A stretch of 64,000 nt of DNA from Ascidia mentula (taxonomy: Eukaryota; Chordata; Ascidiacea; Phlebobranchia; Ascidiidae): contig OX387205.1 in the NCBI GenBank assembly GCA_947561715.1, forward strand, positions 8,871,001 to 8,935,000. The letters are read 5' to 3'. Below, one piece after another: positions 11,301 to 24,400 of the stretch. The notes beneath the pieces are model-generated. The model saw nothing but the letters and a program-made list of their open reading frames with translations. It did not search any database and was not told the DNA's origin. Positions within the stretch are counted from its first letter, which is position 1. Each line of letters starts with the position of its first letter. A program made the translations under genes and the position numbers.

Positions 11301-13525
11301 TTAAGTTTCAAGGTTAGGCCAAGTAAAATTATTGCTTGTCCTATAGATTCTGTGACGTATTCGTATTAGACTGGTCTTGTGAGTGCCGAGTCATTTTACG
11401 GGCTTTTTGCTTTTTAGTGATGTACCGTGTCCTCTAAATCCGGTTCGGCTAAAAATCGTTTTACGTTATCTTTCAGATCGTCAAAAACCTATTCGTGTTT
11501 TGGGTTTAAAGTTATCTTGGCCGTCGTTGGTAGTTTCCAAATGTATCAAATATTTTGTACTGGGCGAGTGCAAATCGTCGATACTTTAACCAACAATACA
11601 GACTCCCGTTTTTAAAGGATATGTGCTCAGCAACCTTAAATGGCAGGACTTACATTGCAAAAATAACAGTACAGTTCTTGTTACATCACTGAACAATCAT
11701 AAGGCGTCGTTTGTTCCTTGTTAGTTTTAGTGCAGTTTGTAAGATTGCGTGATACACAATTACGCAGAAAAGACACGCGAGATACGAAAATTATCGCCGA
11801 TTCGGCAAATGAAATCAGGATTCCGAAACTTCGGTATATTACTTGAATGAATAAACCGTCTCAATTCGTGAGGATTATACAACCGCACGCCACAAATTTA
11901 AACATTGGAACACAAGGCGAGCACCTATCGCACGATGCAAGATAATGGTTGCCATCGCGGGTATATCATCTTAAAGAACGACGGAGACTTTCCAAATCAA
12001 GGATAGGCAGCCTGATATTTTGCAGTTTAGACTGATCTTTCCTGGGAGAAAGGAAGCGACGCTTATGGGCCTAACCATTTTTTGCGATTCCAATGTTTTG
12101 TTTTCTATTTTTGTAATAAGCATTTTCTTTCAGCGCATTTCCTGCTGTCTGTAGATTGTCCTCGGTAAAGTGTTGCAAAATTGAACATGTGTTTGTCCCA
12201 ACTGCAGAGTTTTAAGTTTTTCATGTTAGTCTAGAATGGGCTTTCTGAATCGGAAATCATATATTTAGATGGAGTCGGCAAGGTTCAAAGCAACCTCGGA
12301 AATCTTCTCCTTGAGTCATTTCTACGTCATCGTTTTCCTGAACTTTTTGAATCCGTTCGACCAAATGAAGATGAACCTGGAACTGACGAACAATCTCAAA
12401 CCCTCTGGAATTGGTTAAAGGCCTCGGGAGACGGAGAAAGGGGTGAATGTTGTTCGTTTCCTTTTAAGGCTTGGACTGGTGGTACACAACCTTCTTTTTA
12501 CATACTACACCCCTGAGGAATTTGTGAACGTTTTCGACACCATTGGCTGTTACGCAACGAGCGACCGCCACGAATACTGCTATCAGCTTTTTCGTTTGAT
12601 TCTAAATGGGCTGGGGTTTATGTCATAATAACAATTGCGCCATTGATATAGCATTACATTACCAGTAAACTATATAGTGAAAAATGATTGCAATATAACA
12701 AAAAGCCCGCGGCACCTTTGAATGTTGGAAATGTTACAACCCGCTTGGAAATCACATGGCGGTTCGGTGTCGTAATAGATTTTGAGACCTGTGAAAACTG
12801 TGTTAACAAATTCACGTTGCCATGGTTTTAGTTATGGACTACAAAACTTGTTTGTTCACTGCCACAAAACATACCTATACGTTTTTTTTTTATTTGTAAT
12901 CAGTGTTGTAGTAAAGGTTATCTAAAACCCAAAAGTAATTTATTCCTAACTTTGTAGTTAATTTGTTTTAGAAAGCATCTTGTACCAGCATGCCGTTGAC
13001 CCATACGAGTGCAAAGTGTTACTCGAATCTTACATGAGGGAGAACTCATCGTCCTTTCCTATTTTAATCGGCAAAGGCTTAGCTTCAGATCAAAAAACCC
13101 GCCTGGTTCTTCACCTGGTAAGTCACACACGAACCAGCAAACTTCACTAAATTATACAGTGAACAGAAAGACAAGTGACTTAGGTTTGCTCTTAGATAAC
13201 TTGTAGAAAAAATCAGATACCAAGTGTTTGTTATCATAAGACTGTCGGGAGATTCCCATACATGTTTTACGAGTTGTATTATACTGTGATGTTGTGACAT
13301 GCATTTTTGACCATGGGGCTACGAAATTGATGGAATTTTCTATTGCTTGCGTTGCAGGCAAACCAGTACATGCTCCACTACACGTCCAGTCATTGCACAC
13401 CTTTGCCTGGGGAACATTTTCATCTGCCCTGGAAAGTCGAGTCTTTGGTGTCACGAACCCACTCACTCAGCGACGTTTCTTCGTCAAGCGATTTCGAAGT
13501 TGTCGGGGGAAACCCCAACCTGTGA
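8397..13525 (+). CDS. ABHD16A: ABHD16A-like phosphatidylserine lipase (BAT5 family)
   Basis: This is a multi-exon alpha/beta hydrolase. The start MGSYFQRIFLLLFGPTVYRV matches the ABHD16 N-terminus. It is followed by membrane segments around 8710-9000, then RAYDFDFHYWPVDFRFDE (9266-9325) and AHTIGIGLMYPGS. The catalytic core has LLASDGNKIDTMFLDRRA, VVCCEGNAGFYEVGC and YSVLGWNHPGFAGST (10040-10155). The nucleophile elbow FGWSIGG spans the exon junction at 10560/10620. Later exons give ILDSTFYDVMPFA, GPVSFIRRTSDEV (11176), LESFLRHRFPELFESVRP (12310) and THCTPLPGEHFHLPW (13395-13440), whose human form is a C-terminal hallmark. The protein is about 550 aa, a normal length. The family makes lyso-phosphatidylserine at the endoplasmic reticulum membrane in vertebrates. 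Some internal exon edges are approximate. Confidence 0.93.
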
Positions 13526-15418
13526 CGTAGCACGTTGATTGTGATGTCACACTGCATATCCTGGCTGTTCGTCCTTCACTCGTCGTGATACTGTCTCTGT
13601 TTTACGAACATAGGCGTGAAATGCGCTTGTGTATAACGTCAATGCAAAGAAGTGTACAGATATATGTGAAGGAAGCTAGTTTCAGCAAACTATTTTGAAA
13701 TATAATTTCGCTTCGTGCATTTTGTCGTTTTTGTGGATCTTTTTAAGCGTTATGGGAGTTTATTGTATGTTAATAAGTGTGTTAGCCATGTCTAAATTGC
13801 ATTTCTCATGAGAAAATATGAACAATTTACATTCATCTATTTTATTTTAACATAGTTAAACATAAAGAATTTTGTATTTTACAATAACCAAATTCTGTAG
13901 GCACCGTTTTGAATATGCCGCCCAACCAAGAAAGGCAGAACTATGCAATGCATTATTGGGTATCCGGTAAAACATTTATCCATTTGGATTCTCTCCTGTG
14001 TTGTAAAATATGTAATCAGAGATGTTCCGTGTACAGGCCGCAAGCTATCGCACAAGCTGAGAATGCGCCAACAGCGTATTCTAATAAATTGTTACGAAAA
14101 ATTGTTACGTAGCGTATTCTAAGCTGTGTTTTAAAATTTTCGATGGGTGCTGGAAAACCACGCCTCATTGAAAAGGTTGGGCTGCACCTTTTGTATGTCG
14201 TCACAATCTTGGCAAATATGTGCTAGAAACCACCCAAAAACATAGTTTGTTTGCCCTTTACATCCTAGAGATGGGTATTCTGAATCACCCAACGAAGCAA
14301 CTGTTTTATTTACAAATGTTGGGAAAACGCCCGTCACGGTTTGCCACTACGTGTATGTGATACTTGTGGTGCAAATGGCATACTATGCTGCAAGCTGCAA
14401 CCAGTTATTAGAGTTTATATACTCCGCTATAGACATGCTATGGTATTATTTTAAATTTAACATTCCTCTATATCGTTCAATTATTAGGCTACCTTCGAAG
14501 TACATGACACTAATGTGTACACTATATGGAGTTGTTTGAATAAAAAACTTTAGGAAGGACGTGTTTGTTATAAAATTTTATTTTTGTCTAAATGGAGCTG
14601 ACAAAAAACGACCTTTTAGAGTTTGGGAAAATGGATACCTTGCGTAATTAGTTGGTTTTGCTTGGGCGCAGGACCCACGGTATGGGGGTGCATCTGAAGT
14701 CAAAACCCATTGTTTTTTTTCAAGCTGATGGATTTTTACCGCAAAAGCTTGCCCCGTCCCCCTATTTTCATATAATCTCCGAAAAAGGTCCTAGCAATGC
14801 ACATTGTTTTTGTCTTAAGCTCCATGGTTATAAGGTTTATATGCTTTAAGTTTGTGTTACTACTGCAGCGGACAGCAGTTTCATATTTCAATGCATTGCA
14901 ATGCGAGGCAAAACCCATTGTTTTTTTTCAAGCTGATGGATTTTTACCGCAAAAGCTTGCCCCGTCCCCCTATTTTCATATAATCTCCGAAAAAGGTCCT
15001 AGCAATGCACATTGTTTTTGTCTTAAGCTCCATGGTTATAAGGTTTATATGCTTTAAGTTTGTGTTACTACTGCAGCGGACAGCAGTTTCATATTTCAAT
15101 GCATTGCAATGCGAGGCTAGTCACTATTTCCGGGAAAAACACTTGTATCTTGATGCTACGTCTTCTTACAGGCAACCCGATTGGTGCAAAATTGCAAAAT
15201 ACACAACAATAGGATGTTTATGCTCAATGTGCAATACCGGAGATTTGGTCACGTGCATGTCACAGCTGATTAGTTTCCGGTTTAGTGAATGGGTAATCGA
15301 ATAAAATTTGTGCAGAAAAGTTTGGAAGACATTTGGAAGTAGAGCAGGTTTGTTTCGAAGTAATTTACAGCAGATAAGGCTACTTGCGTTAACGCATACT
15401 TGGTATCAAGTTAACAAG
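13526..15418. other. Intergenic between ABHD16A and FKBP15
   Basis: Apart from the 208-bp tandem duplication at 14701-15116, I see only AT-rich sequence with short, unsupported open frames. The FKBP15 promoter should lie near 15100-15400, but no distinct motif can be assigned. Confidence 0.5.
14701..15116. repeat. Perfect tandem duplication, 2 x 208 bp
   Basis: 14701-14908 and 14909-15116 read identically, including the T8 run, CTTGCCCCGTCCCCC, TCCGAAAAAGGTCC and the end ATGCATTGCAATGCGAGGC. Reading it line by line I found no difference, which implies a very recent duplication or an assembly artefact. The open frames across it are a by-product of the repeat. Confidence 0.9.
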
Positions 15419-18400
15419 ATGAACCATCTTGCTCTTGGCGGCACAGGCGCAGAAGATGGTGGGGACTTTCTTTCTGGGTAAGAATAAGATTTATTGTTAA
15501 ACACCCTGTCTTGTGTTAACTAAATGATCATCAACTTAAGACATGTAAGAGTTCATGGTATATGCTTTTACATAACATGTTGGAAGACAGCAGTGTATTT
15601 GTGTAATTTGTAATTATCCATGCCATTTCTTTTAGTTTGTTTTGACTGTCATTTTGCGTTTATTTTCTAGAAAATCAAACCTGAATTCACTGTTTGGTCT
15701 CAATGCCCAGATGATGAATACGGGTAACAGCAATCAATCACTCACATACAAAGCACCAAAACCACCTGGAAAACAAAATGGTAAAAATGTTGCAAATTGT
15801 TAATGGTAGCCTATAGTCATGTGTCTGCCCTGTGTTTGTTATGTTAGTAACCACTTTTAGTTTTTTATTTGTTGAACATTGATTGCACATATAGTACATG
15901 CACAATCTGACATTTTTCGATATGTAATTGTTTTTACATGGATTGCCTATAAAATTGTGAAAAGGTTATAAATCATTCGCACACATCTCAATGTAATTGT
16001 TGTTGAAGTTGTAATATTAAAAACTGTTAAATGCTTTTGTTTTCATGCAGAAAAACAACCACAGCAGGCTGCAGCATCTGGAGTTGCTCTGGCAGTTGCT
16101 GTGACAGCATTTCGCCTGTAAGTCTACGTAGCTTGCAGATAAAGGGTTTCGTTAATTGCATTAGTGCACTTGTGACCACCAAGTTGGGAGAAAATAATTC
16201 ACTAACTTCTTAATACATTTTAATCCTTTTTAAAGGTCTTCAAGTTCTAAATCTTCAGTATGGATTTCCTTGATATAGTATGCTATATAGAAAGAAGTTC
16301 AACATGGTTTTGTTGTCAAAGTGTCCCAATCCAAACACAATTTTTTCAAAGTTGAAAAAGATTTTCGTTTTTTAGGGTGAAAAATCAATACAGCAAACAA
16401 GGTAGATTAGGAGCAGCAATTTTGAGAAATCCCTCTGCAAATGACGTAAGAATCTGTGTATTGTGTTTCATTGTGTTTGGTGGACTTATAAATGATTTAT
16501 ATCAAGTTCACCACAACACTTACTAACAATCTTAATGTACTTTCACAGTACAAGATATTGATGTACGTTACCAAGCAAAAGCCGGTTTCCACTTTGCAAA
16601 TTACACCAGCGTTTGCCTTTACAGTATGTATCATTTTTAGGGCAGTTTACAATTGATTAAACTTCTGCAACAGTGATATTTTTAAAAATATTAACATAGG
16701 TACAAGCCAACAATTATGCTAGTTTTACTGATGATCAGCAACAGACATGGAGTATTCTTTTTGATAACGGGCAACAACAAGTTGATTTTGCAAAGCAGGT
16801 AAGGGCAATCTAAAACCTACTTTCCAGTATTTACATTCATGTGTATTTTGGTGTAAAGTGTACAAATGTTCATGATACAAATTGTACAAATGTATTTTTG
16901 TGCAGATTTGTCTTGCCAAGTACATGAGTGGAGGGCAATCGCCAAGTGAATTTATTGCACAAGATCTTACTCCAAGAGATGGTTCTGCTGCTATTGAAGT
17001 TGGGGATTCGCTTGAAGTAAAATACACAGGGTGGTTACTGAACACAGATGGAACACTTGGAGTTGTCTTTGATAGCAACCACAGCACTGAGAAGACTTTC
17101 CGATTCAAGACAGGAAAGGGAAAAGTTATCAAGGTACAGTATAAATTTACATATATGAGGCCACTACAGGTATTAACCTAATCAAAATAACGATATAGGA
17201 GTTTACATGTGTTTTGCCATATATGGGTTTGTGTATCAGATCATTACCTAAAACTTAGTTTTTATGTCAATTTATCATGCATTTACTATATTTTTTGTGA
17301 AGGGTTGGGAAAGTGGAATGCTTGGTATGCAAAAATCTGGAAAAAGATTCATTGTTATTCCTCCACAACTTGCTTATGGATCGAAACAAGTTGGCAACAA
17401 AGTTCCTTCCAACTCCACCTTAGTTTTCGAAGTTGATTTGTTGAGGGTATGATAAAATCATGTCTGTACTCTAGTCTGTTTAATTATTTGTGGAACATTT
17501 GAACGTTTCTTTAAATATTTTTTGTAGTTGCTCTGTGTTTTTCCTGCAATCATATTTGATTAGCAAATAACTTTTACTTTACAGTATGGGGTGATTCTCA
17601 ATTTTGTTTGAGGCAAAACTGACATAACTAAACAGAGTACCTAAGGTGTTTATTTTTGGTCACCAAACTGAAGCATACATTGTTAGCTATTCAGCGAAGA
17701 ATTTTATGTGCGAATCATTACAAACTTCTTTGGTTCCAGATGAAGCAGTCTAAGGACACGTCGTCGGTCAAAAGCGGTGGTTCCGCTGACTCTGTACCGC
17801 TAGCTGCCGCCACAGAGCAACTTCCTACGATACAGACGCAAGGTATGCGATTAACATTTTTGCAACCGAACAACTTTGCAGCAACTGTCCAATTTATTCT
17901 TAGATTACGTAACCTATACAGAGGTATTGTGTAATTTATTGTTAGTGCCATATGTGCGTTCCTTGTGAACAAGAAGATATTTGTTTGACATAGATAAATT
18001 AGTTGTTTGGATGTGCAATACGCAGCACTTAAACTACGCACAGCTTTTGCGCTAGTGTCTTAATTTTTGCCTTAAAGGCAGTATGTGTGGTACGACAACA
18101 CACACATTACACATGTTATAGGATTTTACGAAATGTGAGCAATATCTGGGTTCATTTATATGAGGTGTCCATGAATTAAAACTTGACAATTGTGGATTTA
18201 AATGCCTGTGGTTTACGACCAGTTACGTAAATATTGTTTGCACTTTGTTGTAGTACCTGAAGGGTTTCCTGTAATGCCTGGAAACGGCGAACTTCCTACC
18301 ATGACGAAACAGCAAGATTTGTCGGCACCGGGTCCTCCGTAAGTCCAACCTATTCCAAATTGTATTTTCTTGGTAGTAAGATATTTATTTCGTTACTGTA

Positions 18401-21400
18401 CCGATGTGTTATGCTACATTTCGTTGCTGGGAAAATTAGTTTATCGTGACTTTTTTTTATTAAAAACTAAGTGTGAAAGTTCAACTAACTTACTTCAAAA
18501 ACTTGAAAGTAAACCAAGTGGTGGATGCTAAATAACTTTTAAATTTTCGATTATTATGGAGTCTGTGTCATTTATACAATCGACTTGGTTAATTCTGAAT
18601 TCATTCTAAACAAGCAAGAACATGTATTCATACAAATTCGCCGTTTTCTGCGTAACAGAACTATTTTGCATGACAAAGGCTTGTATGAGTTGAAAGACCA
18701 CTGGCGACAAAGCAATACTTTATCGATAACCGCCTACAGTTTAAAGCTGTTCGGTTCTCCTCAGTTCACTGCACATGTTTACGGCGTATAATTAGACTAC
18801 TATTACGACGGGAAAAATAAAATTATTATTAATATTATTATTATTATCATTAACGAATTATACCAAGGCCCAGGCAAAGAAACCCCACGTTTAAATTAAG
18901 AAACAATTAATCTCGCGGTATACATACTCATTTGCTACAGAGAAGTACGTGCAGTGCGCTTCGATTTGAGGTTGATGAACATTGACGAACTTAGCACTGC
19001 CGGCAGTTTAAGCGTTTTTAGTGAAACATTTCAGGCTAATTCGGTTGATAAAACAACCTCCGTTGTCGGCGATTGTAAACAACACGTCACAGCTATGCAC
19101 ATCGGTACACCCCGGATCTGATTGTGGCACATGCAGCGTGTCAAGTAGCATAGCACAGTATAAAGTGGAACATATTTTGTATGTGACTACATCGGGTATT
19201 GCCCAATTGCTTGTTAGTACTGACGCCAGACAGAAGAAAAAGGCACAAGAATATGAGGAGTGTTGTTATATACGTCAGACGTATAGCTTGTATGGATACT
19301 TACTCCCTGTTGTCGGGCAACGCTTTAAGATTTTTTGTTGTTTTTTAAAATTATAACCGTGCAGTGAATGTATTTAAACATGACACGGTTAACACTTGTG
19401 TTGTAAAATACGTGTAAAAACAACGTGACTAATATAAACATACCGATGACGTGGGCACGTTTCGCGGAGGCGTCCACCTTCAGTGTGCTTCAGCATTGAG
19501 TTTGTATGGTTTTGAAAGTAAAATTGTCTGTTTTCTAATAGGCCTGGCATAGTAAGGCGAGTTGCAAAAGGGCACCGAGCAATTTGACCGAAAGGACACT
19601 GACAGTATAATTTTAGTTGTACAACTTTTTGGAATCTTAGCGATAACTGCAAAGATTTCAGTTCATTGTGTATCCGGTTATGAATAAAGTTTCCATGGAG
19701 GATGGCAGACAATTCGTCCCTTATTTTTTTTATAACACGAGGTGATACCTTCTTTGGTACAAGTTGGCGTGTTTTAAGTAAGACAGACTAGCAAGTTATG
19801 ACACACTAAGGTTAGTGAAATTCCAGGACAGAACAGAAATCCAAAAGAAAATAGATTGTATTTTATGGTAAAAACGCAGGTATTTTGTATATTGCCAGCA
19901 GTGATCTATCCTCAATGTAAAAGTTAACAGTTTACACTCTCTGGGCATTTTTTTTAAAAAACAAGCTAAAAACAGACGATGGACAACGAAGATAATGTGG
20001 GCTCTCTTGATCACGTGACCGTCGTGGCTACCAGCGTCACCAGGTAAAGTCCCTTTTCTACGAAACGACCGCAACCTGTTTCCAGCGATTTTGACCAGGA
20101 ATTTCATTTTGCCGCAGGACGGAGCAATTTTACAGAAGTGTTCTTGGGTTCAAGCGAACAAAGACTCCACCGTTCCCTTACGCCGCCCAGTGGCTGGAAA
20201 TGAGCGACGGAACCAAGATGCATATCGTAGAACCTGCGGAGAACAGTCTAAGGTGATTTTTATATTAAATCGGTTCGTGAATTTTATTTATCGTTACATT
20301 TTGGCCATTAATATTGGTTCCTAAATAGTTATCGCACCACTTAAATTATCAATGAATAATTTACCCACCTGATTACCTTTTTTGAGGAAAAGATAACTAA
20401 CAACACTAACCTTTCTATGCCAGGGATATGCGAACATAAAAGTATTCCGATTTCGCCAAATTACAATAGCTACAGCTGCAGTCAGTATTCCGCCGAACCC
20501 AAACTTAATCTAATTATTTTTAGAATATTGTAGAACATTTCACACCTTTTCGTATTTTCGCAAAAGCGACATATCTTAGTGTCATGCAAATTGCGTGTAG
20601 GATACGATATCAATCATCGGATCGGACCAGCACATGCCTAATTCATGCACTTTTGCTTATTTTTTGGCTGTTTGTCACTGAATTATGTATTGGCCGGGTT
20701 TTAGTTTTTTGCAATTTTTTAGGCTTGAGTAGGTTATTGTTAAATGCTATCATAACAAACAACTTAAATTATCGCAAAGCAAAACTATATCCTTTAAAAA
20801 ACGAATCCAATTGCCACCTATTTATCGGTGAATCAACCGGATCCGGTTTATATAAATAACAAATATCACGTCATACATACATAATATTCAATTGCGTTAA
20901 AATGCAAAACAGTTTTTTTTGTTATGCAGAAAACCCGACCTTCACATCAACCGCCAAATCATTTCTCGCGACCCACATTTTGCTTTCCGCGTTCGCGACA
21001 TGTCCACAGTGATCGCCGCCCTTGAAAAGCAACAGATTCGCTATCATAGAGAGAACCTCAGTGGCACCTCCATTTGCCAGCTCTTCTTCCACGACCCCAA
21101 CGGAAATATGATCGAGCTTTTCATGGATTAGATTGCTTTGAAGAGATTTTCTGTCATCGTGATGGTTTTAAGAACATTGTACCAGATTTTGTTTACATTA
21201 TGCCACATAGGTTTGCCATGTACATCGTTTCGTTTGGATGTACAGCAACTGTTTCAACTTCGCAATCTTGATGTGATGCTGAAAGTGTGCCCAAATTTAC
21301 CTGTAATGTTCCAGCGTTCCACTTTGTTTTCAAAAATCAAAATTTGCAACAAGGTTGTAGGTTCCAACACAATACAGCTCAAAAGCCCTTTAATTTATGC

Positions 21401-24400
21401 GCAGTTATTAAAAACTAAAAAAACATTTTTTTATTTGTAACCATATGTTGCCATTATACCGCCAGACACTTCTATTGTAATTTGATTTATAAGGAGATAA
21501 AATCTCAACAAAATATGGAGAATATTAGTAAAAAGCACTTATTCTTTTTTATTTGTGAGAAAAAACTTGTGTTAGAATGTTTTTAAAGTTTTTTTTTTAT
21601 AATCTACATAAAATGGAGTGTATGTACATGACTGTTACGCCACCCACTGGTTAACCATTCTCGTTTCAACATGCTTCTAGAAGAGTACTTACAAAAACTC
21701 TGCTGGACTATATTATTTGTGCTATAATCTTATGCCGCGTTTTTGAAATGGGCAATATTGCAATTTCGCTAGTTTTGCGTATTATTATATGGCGCGGTTT
21801 AACAACGCTTTTAATAAACCTACTCATACCAAAATACTGTTTATTGGCTGTGGTTTCCCCGACATCGTCAGTGATTTTTTCTTTTGTAGAACTGACTATT
21901 GTGTTTGAGTCCTCAAACAGAGTAACCTAGTGTAATCAAATCCTCACATTTATACTCAACAAATATTTTACATACTTAACAATCGGCCGAGACCGAACCA
22001 TAACAATAAATATTGGTTTTTGTGGCACAGTAGTTAAATCTGTGACTTATTTCCGTCGTGATGACCTTTTCAGACAGAGTTGTGCTTGTGTGTTTGACGC
22101 AATACACATCTACAACAGTGCGCAAAATGACTAAAAATCTGCATTTGATGTAAGTAAGCACTTTTAGACGGAAAAGCTAAACACGCCACTCGAAAATAAG
22201 CACGGTAACCTTGATTGTATGACTGCTTTACTAGCTAAAAATTTCTTTAGATTTACAAATTGCTTATTTATATAAGTTCAAGTCCGAAAGAAACTTTTTC
22301 TGATTTTCGAGGGATGAATTTCCTGTTTTCCGAAACTTGAACCCGATCTTCTTTTTTCAGACACGAAACTGTAAGAGGGAGGACGGCATCTTTGACCGAC
22401 CACATGGCACAGGTATTTGCCTTTGGGTCATATGAGAAATCTTATATTCTTCTTAACGTAGCTTATCGTCATTGATTGTTTTCGGTTGTCGTACTTAACC
22501 GATAAAAAGGTTTAAAAATGCCTAAAACCTATTTGAAAACAACGTGGTTATCAAACGGGTTTCATGCGCAATATCTCAGATAGAAAACAGCCTCATTATA
22601 ATACAGCGGTGATAAAAAAGCGCGCCAATGACAATTTCACTTCGCCATTTATCAACCATTTTTATATTCTTCGGGTCAAAGGCTGCCAGTGACACGGGAA
22701 GAAACGACCTGGTTTCCCGGATGGCGAAAATGGGCCACGCTATGATCCCCGTGACGGGGGCGGAACAATCTAGTCAACATCCTAATCCAACTTCCGCTCA
22801 GTATTCGGAGATGATGGCACCTAGTCCCGTTCACATGCAACCACAACCTCCACATCACAACGTACGTATAACTTTTTTATGTGTTTTAGGTGTGAGTTTT
22901 AAAAGAGTATGAGGTTCTGCTTTAAATGTCCATTTCCGCTTGACTTAGAAGCGAACTTTCTGCGTAGTTGCATAAAGCCTTTTTTCATGTTTTGGTTTCG
23001 TTAAATTTTGGCCGCCGCCCATAAACATCCAGTTTTATTAAAATACAAATTAAATCCCACACAGATTTATGCGACGCTGTATAAACCCTCAACCTCGATA
23101 GGCTATTAGAACAGGTTTGTTCAGCTGCAATAAAATCATTTACGGTTGATATGTTATCGTCATGCAAGACTTAATCATTATGAAATTGTGTAAAGCTTCT
23201 TACGTTGAGTTAATAGGGCTTTATTTTATTTGCCTAAAATTATTTTCCAATGCAATTTACACGTAGTTTGACAGAAACTAATGACTTTTGTGATTTTTAA
23301 TAATTTTTTTGCTCTTCTTTTGAATTAAACTTTTTTGTCACAGACACCCAACATGATGACGTCATCGGCAATGCACCCCCAACCTGCGAATTCCCCCCTG
23401 CACCAAGCCCCATCGCCCCACCTTCAAATGTACCCCACCGTGGGTTCTTACGCGTCCCACCTCCCATCGACACCAACTTATCAACATAATCCCATGAATC
23501 CGCAAGTTTCGTCAACTTCGTACCAGCACATGCAAAATGTTCCACAGCAGATTCAACACGGTTTGCAGGTAAACAAGTTGCTGAGATTTTGCGATGGTGT
23601 CCCATTATGACGTCATAACGCAAATTCGTGCTTGTGTTTCCAATCACTGTGGTTTATTTGGGCCGCTCTTAACACTGCCATTAATAGGCGATGTCAATTT
23701 TTGACCAATATGTAAAGTATTGTTGTTAAGTAGACCAGTGCTTCTCAAACTATGGGGTCGTGGCCTCATTTGGGGTCGTGGAATAAACTGTTTTTATTTG
23801 GGCTATTCTGTATTTTACGCTTATAGTTATTTACTTTGGGTCTCACAGAAAATTCGTATTTAAAAAAGAGTCGCATAAATTTTTCCTTGAAAATTGACTT
23901 TCAGAACAAAAGCTTTGTTCAGACGAAAGTTATGTTAAGAGTTTTTCATAAAATGCCCTCTAAAAATTGGGTTGCAGAACAAAACAACCCCCCCGAATTA
24001 GACAGGGCAAATAACTTTTGAATGATTGAACAACTAAAATTAAAAATCAAAGGGTACTGGGATGATACTTTAACAAAAACTTTAATGTCTTATCGTCCTT
24101 AAAATGACCTTTCATGAAAGACTCGTAACACAACTTTAGTCCGAACATCTGTAATGTTATCTATAAAATATGCGTTACCTGGAGTGTGCATACAATTGTC
24201 ATTGATATACATTTCCCATTTTTTAAATTTGTACAACGCAATAAACTCAAAGCCACAACGCAGACGCAGTATTTGGACACCCAGCAAGGTATTCAACAAC
24301 CCAACTTACAAAGCAACCTTGATTCCCCGCATCATCAACTACACCAGACACAGTATGGCCAGTATCCAAACTATCGACAACCGCAGCAGTACAATCCCGC

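Noticed and set aside
14652-15304. Overlapping open frames encoding the same peptide twice
   Set aside because: They are a product of the 208-bp tandem duplication and have no domain or splice support.
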